Shown: positions 39,419 through 51,900 of the stretch, one piece after another
How positions within the stretch are numbered: position 1 is the first letter of the stretch
Layout: the number at the start of each line of letters is the position of its first letter
DNA from: Ehretia macrophylla
Taxonomy: Eukaryota > Streptophyta > Magnoliopsida > Boraginales > Ehretiaceae
Length of the DNA: 64,000 nucleotides
NCBI GenBank assembly: GCA_037974665.1
Contig: CM075773.1
Span: 30,101,853-30,165,852 of the forward strand
Reading direction: 5' to 3'
Position numbers and translations under genes: made by a program
The notes under the pieces: model-generated
What the model was told of the DNA's origin: nothing
Seen by the model: only the letters and a program-made list of their open reading frames with translations
The model's database searches: none

Positions 39419-42400
39419 TGTGAGGCCCAACCCCGAATAATTTGTCCTACCTCGATTTGCGCGCTTTAGACCTAAAATTATATGATCGACCTAGGATTAC
39501 GTACCATGTCTTGGTTTTCGTGCATGCCTCATTATACGTGCCTTAACCTAAAATTGTGTACCCTAATCCTCGATATACGTGTGATACCTAGATAAACATG
39601 CCATGACCTTAATTTACGTGCGAGACCTTGATTTGCGTGTGTCTCTTTGTTTCGTGTGCATTAACCTTGAACTGCGTGCCTTAACCTAGGTTTAAGAGTC
39701 GTGTCTTGAATTACGTGCATTGCATTGAATTACATGCCTTATTTTGGTCTACGTTCATTCACATAGGGTTGCGTATGTTAGCATTAGAATCCGTGCACTT
39801 ATCTTGAAGTATGTGCCTTAGTCTTGAAATACATGCTGTACCTCGTAGTTCGTGTCTACCTCGTAATTCGTGTCTTAGACCTAGGAATCCGTGCCACCAC
39901 ATTAATCAAGAAAGAATCCTACACAAAGCACTAGATAATAAAATAATCCTAGACAATCCACTAACCAATATTATATTCCTAATTCAAATTCTCTACAAAC
40001 TCCACTAACAATAGAATAATACTAAACTATTCCTACATTTCCCACTATCTATTATTCTATTCATAATTCAACTCATCAACAAACATTCCTATATTTTATT
40101 CTACCTAGATTCCCTAATTTCCCAACATTCCTATGACAATTCTAATGACACAAATGCATAAAAAATTAGTCCTCGACAAACTATGACACACACACAAGAC
40201 ACTAGCCATAAAATAGCCCCAAAATCCTACCCAATGCACCCCATTTTTGACCAAACACTTCATGCCCATGCTAGCCATTTCAAAATACTCCTTGAAGACA
40301 CAAAAAGACTGAAAATGGGCTGCCCAAGGCTGACCATATGCTTGAATCAATGCAAAACATCACTCTTTGTCGTATTCTTTCATTTCTCTTTCTTTTCTCT
40401 CACTTCCCTCTCATTTTCTCTCTCCATTTCGGTTTTGGCTGAGTTCTCTCCACCTCTTAGCTCATCTTCATCATCCTAAGGTGCATCAAGACAAACCACA
40501 AGCAAAGAAACTCACCCAAGCAAGCTAGGATGCAAGAAACACACATGCAAGCATTTTGAGTCACCATTTTCGGCCTAGGTAAGTTTTCTTGGCTTCCATT
40601 TCTTTTCTTCTTGTTCTAACCTCATGAATGTGCAAAGAGATTGATCACTAGGCTAGGAAAAATAGAGAAACCAAGTTGGAATCTCGGCTAAGCAAGAAGA
40701 AGAAGAGATTTGAAGCTTCAACAAGGTTTTCGTGCATCTTTGTGGTTGATTGCTAAGGTGAGGGTTAAAACCTTTTGAAAACTCTTCAAAAATTCACATG
40801 CATGCTCATAAATGTGTGTATTTGCTTCTGTACTTGAGCTATATGGTCGTTCATAAGCTTAAACAACCATGCATGGCAAGATCTTGGCTTGAAAATGATG
40901 CTTAGTGAAGTCGAATTGTTGACAGCTCTCTGACCAGTCTGTTTCGAGGTAAGTTTAGCTAGGAAAATGGTGTTGAAAATGCTTGAAAATTGGTAGGTGA
41001 CTAGTTTGGACAGTTTTGAACACTTTTTGTAGAAATAGGCCAAAGCTAATTTCGACTCTAATGTCCTCAAAATGGAAAATCTTTAAAATGTGACCAAATC
41101 TGGAAATCTGGAAAAATGAAGCAGGTTTTGGCAAATGCACTGACCTTGTAGAACGAACCAGATTTGACTTAGTTAATGATCTCCAAAATGTATGATAATT
41201 GGTGTGCTGCTATATTTTTCAGTTCTGAATATTTTTGTCAGAAATGGACTAAGGCTGAATCTGACCCTAAAGACCTCAAAAACGTCAATTATCGAAATGT
41301 GTGCAAATCTGGACAGTTTTGTGCTATCCCACTGTTTCGGCTATATCTAATGATCCCGAACTCCAATTGATACAAGGTTTATTTCTGATTTTATTTAACT
41401 TCTTAAGCTTTAATTTGAAATCTTATTCACTGGATTTGGAGATTTTTTGATTATCCTATTGATTGTGATAAAACAGCCTATTGCAGTAAAGGTTTCACAT
41501 AGTTATATGCTTGGAAAATTGTTGTAACCTCTCTTGTGGTACTAATTGCTTGGAATTGTGGTGTTGGGATGTTGTGTGGACTGTTTTGAGTACTTGAAGA
41601 TGTTTGAATTAAATGATGCATGACTTGAGAATGATTTTGAGTTGACTTAGGGTTTAATCACACGGTTAAGCATGAAATGGAAACCCTAATGACTAGGTAG
41701 TCTTGCTAAGTGTTGATCATTTGGATATTGTGTGGAAATTATATGCTTAGTGGGCTGCCCGTAAATGTCTTATAACTTCAAATGTGATTTTGACCATTGC
41801 ATATTGAAAAATAAGCTTTTCTTGCACCCGAACCCATGATTGATGTCATTGCATGTTGAATAATCTTATCACTTGACCACGTGGGCTTCTTAATGAGTTA
41901 TATGGATTGTTTTACATGCGTTACATGGCTGTCCGTTTAATTTTCATATAACTCTACATGCCTTTCAAGTGAAATTTCCTGTCTTATCGTGCCCTGCTTG
42001 TTTACCTGTCAATGTGCAATCTTATGACTGTCCGGAGGCAACCTACTTTGTTGTCCTCCTACTGTGATATATTTCTTGTCTTATCGTGCCCTGCTTGTTT
42101 ACCTGCCAATATGCAATCTTATGACTGTCCGGAGGCAACCTACTTTGTTGTCCTCCTACTGTGAGATATTACCTGTCATGAATATGCATTGCATACAAGG
42201 TTGCAACCTTTCCTATTAGCATGGTAGCGATCACGCATACCGGGCGGCATCGGGCTTGCCGGTGCACCCGTGACTACCATGGTCCCATTCCCTCTCTCGT
42301 TTGGGGGCTAGACTTTCTCGGAGAGTTGGGTCGTAGGATTTTGGGGTACATCCGGAGTACACCCACCTGGCGTGTTTGGGGGATGATTTGAAGTCGGCCG

Positions 42401-43353
42401 CAACTTCTGATTCTAAAACTGACCTAAGAGCAAAAGCTCACTGTATCCTTTTTACTATTTGTATAAGTACTATCGCTTGGTTCCTAGAGAACCTCGGGGA
42501 GGAAAGACTGGTATTTATGTTCCTGTACTTGTATTATTGTTATATTCATGCTTGCAAAAGGATTTTCATAAGTTGAACCGGAAAATGAGTTTCAAAACTT
42601 ATTTCTCATTTCCCCTCGCTGAGTTCATAAGGACTCACCCTCTTTTATCATCTCAGGTGAAGAAGATCAAGAACAGGTACCCGAGGACGATGTGCCTAAC
42701 GATGATTCCTTGGAGTGATTTCCTGTCTTGTGTGCTTTGCGTGATTTTGGCTATTTGTGAACTATGCTACTTGAAGACTATTTCTTTTATGTTGCTCTTT
42801 GTTTATTTATGTAAATGACCCCGTTGTAATTTGGGTCTAATTCTGAGATTGTACTATCTATAACCGGACGAACTTTTATTTGGTTGTTTGCTTTCGTTTT
42901 CTTAATTAGTAGTTATCGTAGGCATTCAAACCACTAGATGAACAATCAACTAAGTTAATTCTATCTAATTTCACTTAGGTGCTTATTTGCAAACTAAAGG
43001 ATAATAGGTACTTGCATGATAGGAAATTGACAAATAAACGGGACATAGTTATCATGTTAGGCTTATTAACCAAACGAGACTTTCAAGATAAACTAGTTGG
43101 CCAATCGGTTGGTGAAAAATAGGAGTCCTTAATGGAATTGGATTAATGATTGGAATAATTGAGGCGTTTAGAGAATTAGGTCAAACCAAAGAGCCCAATT
43201 ATAGCCGTTATGCTACCGGTTTATCGAAAAATTTTGTAGTTTAGGCCAAGACGTTAAGTGTTAAATCTTCATGAACAGTTAAGTACGAGACGTGACTTGA
43301 ATGTTTAGATCATACCCCAGTCTAACCTTTATAGGCCGGGTTGGGGCGTGACA
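39419..43353 (+). repeat. LTR 2 of the composite element (3935 bp)
   Basis: Starts TGTGAGGCCCAACCCCG after the polypurine tract and ends GGCGTGACA before another primer-binding site. It aligns with LTR 1 throughout. Its ~98 bp excess in length is explained by a local tandem duplication at about 41978-42171. It carries AAGGTTGCAACCTT at 42197-42210. Confidence 0.9.
41978..42171 (+). repeat. 97-bp tandem duplication inside LTR 2
   Basis: The stretch beginning GTCTTATCGTGCCCTGCTTG at 41981 recurs at 42078, an offset of 97 bp, with only a few differences (for example CTGTCAATGTG and CTGCCAATATG). LTR 1 has a single copy near 35233-35330. The duplication is therefore probably private to this LTR copy. 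Confidence 0.88.
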
Positions 43354-44104
43354 CCCTATAAGTAGAATGGTATCAGAGCTTAGTTTAGTAACTAGGCATT
43401 AGTCGGGTTCAACTCTCGGACCGTGGGTAGAAGCCCTAAGGTAACTATGATGTCTTGTTTATATGTGTTAATGTGTGCTAATGTGCTTTAATTGCTTTGT
43501 GCATTGAATATTATGTGCCTTTGTGGACTATATGTATTATGTGTCATGCACACCGACACGTTAGTGCCCTCAATAATGTATGCATGCTTTTATACTCCTT
43601 CCTTGATACATGTGCGTGTTATATAACCATGAATGACTGTTTATACACATAGATAGTTAGGATTAGGACTTCCAGGGAAGTGAATTTGTGCAGGACGAAC
43701 GAAAGCCTCGGTTAGAGATTTCTCCCATCTTCACAGGTGCTCAATGGATCATATATCTTATTGGATATGCATATATATAAAATGCGTAGCACAGGTATAA
43801 TTGTTGAGGTAAAATTATCTCTTTATCTTTGGAATACACATGCCTGTGATTAAGTTATCAATTTTATAGCTATAAAGTTCTTAATTCCGTCAAACTGTTC
43901 TTCTAATTGTGGTTCAAGAATAAATGTTAAGGACATACAACTTTCCTTAGATATAAGAAATACTATTGGAGATGTGGAGTAGTATATATATATGTTCACA
44001 TGCTTATAATGGAAGTTTGACTTAGGAGTTGCTTTTGAATCAAATTCTTATATCTTAAAATGGTATAATAGACTAATTATATGATTGAATCCTTACTTTA
44101 TTGG
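43354..44104 (+). repeat. Second copy of the 5' internal leader
   Basis: Repeats 36509-37263 with about a dozen differences by eye, including the primer-binding site TGGTATCAGAGC at 43368-43379. It then jumps into LTR-end sequence. Its position downstream of LTR 2 shows a tandem arrangement of at least two element copies sharing an LTR. Confidence 0.88.
43368..43379 (+). other. Second initiator-Met primer-binding site
   Basis: TGGTATCAGAGC, 14 bp after the LTR 2 end, in the duplicated leader. Confidence 0.9.
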
Positions 44105-44278
44105 GTCAAACCAAAGAGCCCAATTACAGCCGTTATGCTGCCGGTTTACCGAAATATTTTGGAGTTTAGGCCAAGACGTTAAGTGTTAAATCTTCATGAG
44201 CAGTTAAGTAAGAGACGTGACTTGAATGTTTAGATCATACCCCAGTCTAACCTCTATAGGCCGGGTTGAGGCGTGACA
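44105..44278 (+). repeat. Terminal ~174 bp of a third LTR
   Basis: Matches the last part of LTR 2 (about 43178-43353), from GTCAAACCAAAGAGCCCAAT to GGCGTGACA, and is followed directly by satellite. Confidence 0.88.
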
Positions 44279-45300
44279 GAGGTTGTCTTGCCCAAGGTGC
44301 TGTGGGATTCGATAATAAAAATGTGATGGATTACGTTGTCGTCATTTTCAGGGCTCACGACGTACGATTCGGGACAGAAAAACTGCACAAAAGAAGAAAA
44401 GTGTCCCGAAATGGATGAAAACGTTCAATTTTGGGCTCCAAATACAGGTGCAACCGAGCAAGCTTGCTACCCCCGTTATAGAGCTCTCAGAGAGCTTTCC
44501 AACGGTATGCTATGCACCACGTAACTCCTTACGGATCAAAACTTATGAGCACCAGAGTGACGGATACCTGGTCACAAGCCCCATGTCCTCTGTTTGCAGG
44601 CCCAGTCTCTACGGGAAATGAAGTTGTCTTGCCCAAGGTGCCATGGGATTCGGCAATAAAAATGTGATGAATTAGGCTGTCATCCTTTTCGCGGCTCACG
44701 ACGTATGATCTGGGACGGAAAAACAGGGCAAAAGAAGAAAAGTATCCCAAAACTGATGAAAACATTTGATTTTGGGCTTCTAAAGCAGGCACAGCCAAGC
44801 AAGCTAGGTGCCCCCGTCGTAGAGCTCTCGGAGAGCTTTCGAACGGTATGTTGTGCGCCGCGTAACTCCTTATGGATCAAAAGTTATATGCACCAGAGCG
44901 ACGGATCCTTGGTCATAAGCCCCACGCCCTCTGTTTGCGTGCCCAGCCTCTACGTTAAGTGAAGTTGTCTTGCCTAAAGTGCCATGGGATTCGGTAACAG
45001 AAGTGTGATGGATTAGGTTGTCGTCCTTTTCGCAGCTCACGACATACGATCCGGGATGAAAAAACTGCGCAAAAGAAGAAAAGTGTCCCAAAATTGATAA
45101 AAATGTTTGATTTTGGGCTCCAAAAATAGGCGCAGCCAAGCATGCTTGGTGCTCCCGTCGTAGAGCTCTCGGAAAGCTTTCCAACGAAATGCTGTGCGCC
45201 GCGTAACTCCTTACGGATCAAAAGTTATGAGCACCGGAGCGACGGATACCTGGTCACAAGCCCCACGCCCTCTTTTTGTAGGCCCAGCCTCTACGTGAAG

Positions 45301-45880
45301 TGAAGTTGTCTTGCCCAAGGTGTCATGTGATTTGGTAATAGAAATGTGATGGAATAGGATTTACGATCTGGAAAGGTAAAACAGCGCAAAAGAAGAAAAG
45401 TGTCCTAAAACTTATGAAAATGTTCGATTTTAGGCTCCGAAAACAAGCGCAACCGAGCAGTCTAGGTGTCCTTATCGTAGAGCACTCAGAGTGCTTTCTA
45501 ACAGTATGTTGTGCGACGCGTAACTCCTTACGGAGCAAAAGTTATGGGCACCGGAGCGACGGATACCTTGTCACAAGCCCCACGCCCTCTATTTGCGGGC
45601 CCAGCCTCTACGTGAAGTGAAGTTGTCTTGCCTAAGGTGCCATGTGATTAGGTAATAGAAATGTTATGGAATAAAATGTCGTCTTTTTTTGCGGCTCACA
45701 ACATACAATCCAGGACGGAAAAACAGCGCAAAAGAAGAAAAGTGTCCCAAAACTTATGAAAATGTTCGATTTTGGGTTTAGAAAATAGGTGCAGCCGAGT
45801 AGGCTAGGTACCCTCATCGTAGAGCTCTTAGAAAGCTTTCCAACGGTATGCGGTGCGCCGCATAACTCCTTACGAAATTG
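45301..45880 (+). repeat. Satellite dimer block shared with segment 3
   Basis: Carries the same ~25-bp shortened monomer (GGAATAGGATTTACGATCTGG near 45352) and the following ATGCGGTGCGCCGCATAACT monomer as 29281-29880. Confidence 0.8.
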
Positions 45881-45938
45881 TTCGATTTTGGGCTTCGAAA
45901 ATAGGCGCAGCTAAGCTTGCTGGGTACCCCGTCGTAGA
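45874..45938 (+). repeat. Severely truncated satellite monomer
   Basis: After CTCCTTACGA the sequence jumps to AATTGTTCGATTTTGGGCTT. After CCCCGTCGTAG it jumps back to AAGAAAAGTGTCCC. Only about 65 bp of a monomer lie between two out-of-phase junctions, so the regular 340-bp phase is lost here, unlike the rest of the array. Confidence 0.85.
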
Positions 45939-48900
45939 AGAAAAGTGTCCCAAAACTGATGAAAATATTTAATTTTGGGGTCCAAAAATAGGGGCAGCCG
46001 AGCAAGCTTGCTGCCTCCGTCGTAGAGCTCTCGGAGAGCTTTCCAACGGTATGCTTTGCGCCGCGTAACTCCTTACGGATCAAAAGTTATGGGCACCGGA
46101 GCGACGGATACCTGGTTACAAGCCCCACGCCCTCGGTTTGCGGGCCCAGCCTCTACGTGAAGTGAAGTTGTCTTGCCCAAGTTGCCGTAGGATTCGGTAA
46201 TAGAAATGTGATGGATTAGGTTGTCGCCTTTTCGCGATTCACGACGTATGATCCAGGATTGAAAAACTGCACAAAAGAAGAAAAGTGTTCCAAAACTGAT
46301 GAAAACGTTCGATTTTGGGCTCTGAAAATAGGCGTAGCTGCGCAAGCTTGTTGCCCTAGTCGTAGAGCTCTCGGAGAGCTTTCGAACGGTATGCTGTGCA
46401 CGGCGTAACTCCTTATGGATCAAAAGTTATGAGCACCGGAGCGACGGATACCTGGTCACAAGCCCCACGCCCTCTGTTTCCGGGCCCAGCCTCTACGTGA
46501 AGTGAAGTTGTCTTGCCCAAGATGCCGTGGGACTCGTTAATAGAAATGTGATGGATTAGGTTGTCGTCCTTTTCGCGGCTCACGACATACGATCCGGGAC
46601 GAAAAAACTGCGCAAAGGAAAAAAAAAGTCCCGAAACTAATGGAAACATTCGATTTTGGGCTCCAAAAATAGGCGCAGTTGAGCAGGCTTGGAGCCCCCG
46701 TCGTAGAGCTCTCAGAGAGCTTTCCAATGGTATGCTGTAAGCCGTATAACTCCTTACGGATCAAAAGTTATTGGCACCGGAGTGACAGATACCTAGTCAC
46801 AAGCCCCACGCCCTCTGTTTGCGAGCCTAACCTTTACGTGAAGTGAAGTTGTCTTGTCCAAGGTGCCGTGGGACTCGGTAATAGAAATGTGATGGATTAG
46901 GTTGTCGTCCTTTTCGCGTCTTACGACGTACGATCCGGGATAGAAAAACAACGTAAAAGAAGAAAAGTGTCCTAAAACTTATGAAAATGTTCAATTTTGG
47001 ACTCCGAAATTAGGCGCAGCTAAATAGGCTAGGTACCCTTATCGTAGAGCTCTCAGAGAGCTTTCCAACGGTATGCTGTGCGCTGCGTAACTCTTTACGA
47101 ATCACAAGTTATGAGCACCAGAGCGACGGATACCTGGTCACAAGCCCCACGCCCTCTGTTTGTGGGCCTAGCCTCGACGTGAAGTGAAGTTGTCTTGCCC
47201 AAGGTGTCGTGGGACTCGGTAATAGAAATGTGATGAATAAGGTTGTCGTCCTTTTTGTGGCTCACGACGTACGATCCAGGACAGAAAAACAACGTAAAAG
47301 AAGAAAAGTATCCCAAAACTTATGAAAATGCTCAATTTTGGGCTCTGAAAATAGGCGCAGCTGAGTAGGCTCGGTGCCCTCATCGTAGAGCTCTGAGAGA
47401 GTTTTTCAACGGTATGCTATGCGCCGCGTAACTCTTTATGAATCAAAAGTTATGGGCACCGGAGCGACAGATACCTGGTCACCAGCCCCACGCCCTCTGT
47501 TTACGGGCCCAGCCTCTACTTGAAGTGAAGTTGTGGTGCCAAGGTGCCGTGGGATTCGGTAATAGAAATGTGATGGATTAGGTTGCCGTCTTTTTCGCAG
47601 CTCACGACGTATGATCCGGGACTAAAAAACAGCGCAAAATAAGGGAAGTATCCCAAAACTAAAGAAAACATTCGATATTAGGCTCCAAAAACAAGTGCAG
47701 CCGAGCAAGCTTGCTGCCTCCGTCGTAGAGCTCTCGGAGAGCTTTCCAACGGTATGTTGTGCACTGCATAACTCTTTACAAATCAAAAGTTATGGGCACC
47801 GTAGCGACGGATACCTGGTCACAAGCCCCACGCCCTCTGTTTGCGTGCCCAGACTCTACGTGAAGTAAAGCTGTCTTACCCAAGGTGTCGTGGGATTCGG
47901 TAATAGAAATGTGATTGATTAGGTTGTCGTCCTTTTTGCGGCTTACGACGTACGATCCGGGATGGAAAAACTGCGCAAAAGAAGAAAAGTGTCCTAAAAT
48001 TAATGAAAACATCCGATTTTGGGCTTCTCAAATAGGCACAGCAGAGTAGGCTTATTGCCCTCGTCGTAGAGCTCTCGAAGAGCTTTCCAATGGTATGCTG
48101 TGTGCTGGGTAACTCCTTACGGATCAAAAGTTATGGGCACCCGAGCAACGGATACCTAGTTACCAGCCCCATACCTCGGTTTGCGGGCCTAGCCTATAAG
48201 TGAAGTGAAGTTGTCTTGCCCAAGCAACAGTGGGATTCGGTAATAGAAATGTGATGGATTAGGTTATCGTACTTTTCGCGGCTCACGACGTACGATCCGG
48301 GATGAAAAAATAGTGCAAAAGAAGAACAGTGTCCCAAAACTTATGATAATGTTCGATCTTGGACTCAGAAAATAGGCATAGCCAAGCAGGCAGGTGCTCT
48401 CATCGTAAAGCTCTCAAAGAGCTTTCCAATGGTATGCTGTGCGCTGCGCAACTCCTTACAGATCAAAAGTTAAGGGCACCGGAGCAACGGATACCTGGTC
48501 ACAAGCCCCATGCCCTCTGTTTACAGGCCCAGCGTCTATGTGAAGTGAAGTTGTCTTGCGCAAGGTGCCGTGGGATTCAGTAATAGAAATGTGATGGATT
48601 AGGTTGTTGTCCTTTTCGCAGCTCATGACGTACCATACGGGAATGAAAAAAATGCAAAATAAGAAAAGTATTCCGAAACTGATAAAAATGATCGATTTTG
48701 GGCTCCGAAAATAGGCGCATCCGAGCATGCTTGGTGCCCCTGTCGTAGTGCTCTCGGTGTGCTTTCCAACGTCAGACTGTGCGCCACGTAACTCCTTACG
48801 AATCAAAAGTTATGGGCACCGGATCGACGGAGACCTAGTCACATTCCCCACGCCCTCGGTTGGAGGGTCCAGCCTCTACATGAAGTGAAGTTGTCTTGCC

Positions 48901-51900
48901 TAAGGTGCAGTGGAATCGATAATAAAAATGGAATGGATTAGGTTGTCATCTTTTTCGTGGCTCACGACGTACGATACGGGACTGAAAATAGCGAAAAAGA
49001 AGTGAAGTGTCCTAAAACTAATGAAAATATTCAATTTTGGGCTCCGAAAACAGGCGTATCCAAGCAATCTTGCTGCCCCCATCGTAGAACTCTCAGAGAG
49101 CTTTCCAATGGTATGCTGTGCGCCACGTAACTCATTGCGGATAAAAAGTTAAGGGCACCGGAGCAACGGATACCTGGTCACAAGCCCCATGCCCTTTGTT
49201 TACAGGCCCAGCGTCTGCGTGAAGTGAAGTTGTCTTGTGTAAGGTGCCGTGGGATTTGGTAATAGAAATGTGATGGATTAGGATTGCGTCCTTTTCATAG
49301 CTCATGACGTACCATACGGGAAGGAAAAACAGCGCAAAAGAAGAATATCGTTCTGAAATTGATGAAAATTATCAATTTTGGGCTCCGAAAATAGGCGCAG
49401 TCGAGTATGCTTGGTGCCCCCATCGTAGTGCTCTCGGAGAGCTTTCCAACGGTGAATTGTGCGCCGCGTAACTCCTTATGGATCAAAAATTATCGGCACC
49501 GGAGCGACGGATACCTGGTCACAAGCCCTAAGCCCTCGGTTTGAGGGCCCAGCCTCTACATGAAGTGAAGTTGTCTTACCTAAGGTGCCATGGATTTGGT
49601 AATAAAAATGGGATGGATTAGGTTGTCGTGCTTTTCGTGGCTCATGACGTACGATCCGGGACTTAAAAACAGTGCAAAAGAAGTGAAGTGTCCTAAAACT
49701 AATGAAAACATTCAATTTTGGTCTCCGAAAACAGGCGTACCCAAGCAAGCTTGCTGCCCCCATCGTAGAGCTCTCGGAGAGCTTTCCAACGGTATGCTGT
49801 GCGCCGTGTAACTCCTTACGGATCAAAAGTTTTGGGCATAGAGCGACGCATACCTGGTCACAAGCCCCACACCCTATGTTTGCGTGCCCAGCCTCTGCGT
49901 GAAGTGAAGTTGTCTTGCCCAAGGTGCCATGGGATTCGGTAATAAAAATGTGATGGATTAGGTTGTCGTCCTTTTCGTGGCTCACAACGCACAATCCGGG
50001 ACGAAAAAACTGCACAAAAGAAGAAAATTGTCCCAAAACTAATGAAAATGTTCAATTTTGGGCTTCGAAAACAGGCGCAACCGAGCAGGCTTGGTGCCCC
50101 TGTCATAGAGCTCTCGGAGTGCTTTCCATCAGTATGTTGTGCGCCGCGTAACTCCTTACGGATCAAAAGTTATGGGCACCGAAGTGACGGATACCTAGTC
50201 ACAAGCCCTACAACCTCGGTTTGCGGGCCAAGCCTCTACATGAAGTGAAGTTGTTTTGCCCAAGGTGCCGGTGGATTTGGTAATAGAAATGTGATAGATT
50301 AGGTTGTTTTCCTTTTCACGGCTCACAACGTACGATCAGGGACGGAAAAACAGCGCAAAAGGAGAAAAGTATCCCGAAACTAATGAAAATATTCGATTTT
50401 GGTCTCCAAAATTAGGCGCAGCTGAGCAGGCTTGCTGCCCCCGTCGTAGAGCTCTCGGAGAGCTTTCCAACGGTATGCTGTGCACTGCGTAACTCCTTAC
50501 AGATCAAAAGTTATAGGCACCGGAGCGACGGAGACCATGTCACAGGCCCCACGCCCTCTGTTTGCGTGCCCAGCCTCTACGTGATGTGAAGTTGTCTTTC
50601 CCAAGGTGCCTTGGGATTCGGTAATAGAAATGTGATGGATTAGGTTGTCGTCCTTTTCGCCGCTCATGACGTACGATCCGGGACAGAAAAACAGCTCAAA
50701 AGAAGAAAAGTGTCCCAAAACTTATGAAATATTTGATTTTGTGCTCAGAAAATAGGCGCAACCGAGCAGGCTAGGTGCCCTCGTCGTAGAGCTCTCAGAG
50801 AGCTTGCCAACGCTATGCTGTGCACCGCGTAACTCATTACGAATCAAAAGTTAAGGGCACCGGAGCAATAGATACCTGGTCATAAGCCCCATGCCCTCTG
50901 TTTACAGGCCCAGCGTATCCGTGAAGTGAAGTTGTCTTGTGCAAAGTGCTGTAGGATTCGGTAATAGAAATGTGATGGATTAGGTTGTCGTCCTTTTCGC
51001 AGCTCACGACGTACCATACGGGACTGAAAAACAGCGCAAAAGAAATGTCCCAAAACGGATGAAAATCATCAATTTTGGGCTCCAAAAATAGGCGTAGCTG
51101 AGCATGCTTGATGCTCCCAACGTAGTGCTCTCGGAGAGCTTTCCAACGGTGTACTGTGTGCCTCGTAACTCCTTATGGATAAAAAGTTATAGGCACCGGA
51201 GCGACGGATACCTGGTCACAAGCCCCACGCCCTCGGTTTGAGGGCCCAGCCTCTACATGAAGTGAAGTTTTCTTGCTCAAGGTGTCGTGGGATTCGGTAA
51301 TAAAAATGTGATGGATTAGGTTATCGTCCCTTTCGAGGCTCAAGACGTACGATCCGGGACAGAAAAACAGCACAAAAGATGAAAAGTGTCCTGAAACTGA
51401 TGAAAACGTTCGGTTTTAGGCTCTGAAAATAGGCACAATCGAGTAGGCTCGCTACCCCCATCGTAGAGCTCTCAGAGTGCTTTCCAACAGTATGTTGTGC
51501 GCCATGTAATTCCTTACGGATCAAAAGTTATAGGCACTGGAGCGACAAATACCTGGTCACCAACCCCACGCCCTCTGTTTGCGGGCCCAGCCTCTACGTG
51601 AAGTGAAGTTCTCTTGCCCAAGGTGCCATGGGATTTGGTGATAAAAATGTGATGGATTAGGCGTCATCCTTTTCGTGGCTCGCAACGTATGATCCGAGAC
51701 GGAAAAACTGCGCAAAAGAAGAAAAAGTGTCCCGAAACTAATGAAAACGTTCAATTTTGGGCTCTAAAAACATGCGCATGCTAACAAGCTTGCTGCCCCC
51801 GTCGTAGATCTCTTGGAGAGCTTTCCAACGGTATGCTGTGCACCGCGTAACTCCTTACGGATCAAAAGTTATGAGCACCGGAGCGACGGATACTTGGTCA

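Larger units (their letters stand above)
32672..44278 (+). mobile_element. Composite non-coding LTR element, LTR-internal-LTR-leader-LTR tail
   Basis: Plus-strand LTR retroelement of a family related to, but distinct from, the Tekay-like elements. Parts in order: LTR 32672-36508, internal region 36509-39418, LTR 39419-43353, a second copy of the 5' internal leader with primer-binding site (43354 to about 44104), and the last ~174 bp of a third LTR (to 44278). The flanks GATGT (32667-32671) and GAGGT (44279-44283) are a diverged duplication of satellite GAAGT, so the whole composite fills one insertion site. No gag-pol body is visible. Long LTRs with a short non-coding interior resemble LARD-type non-autonomous elements. 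LTR 1 and LTR 2 differ by roughly 2-5% in stretches compared by eye. It is a fossil with a rearranged structure. Confidence 0.87.
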
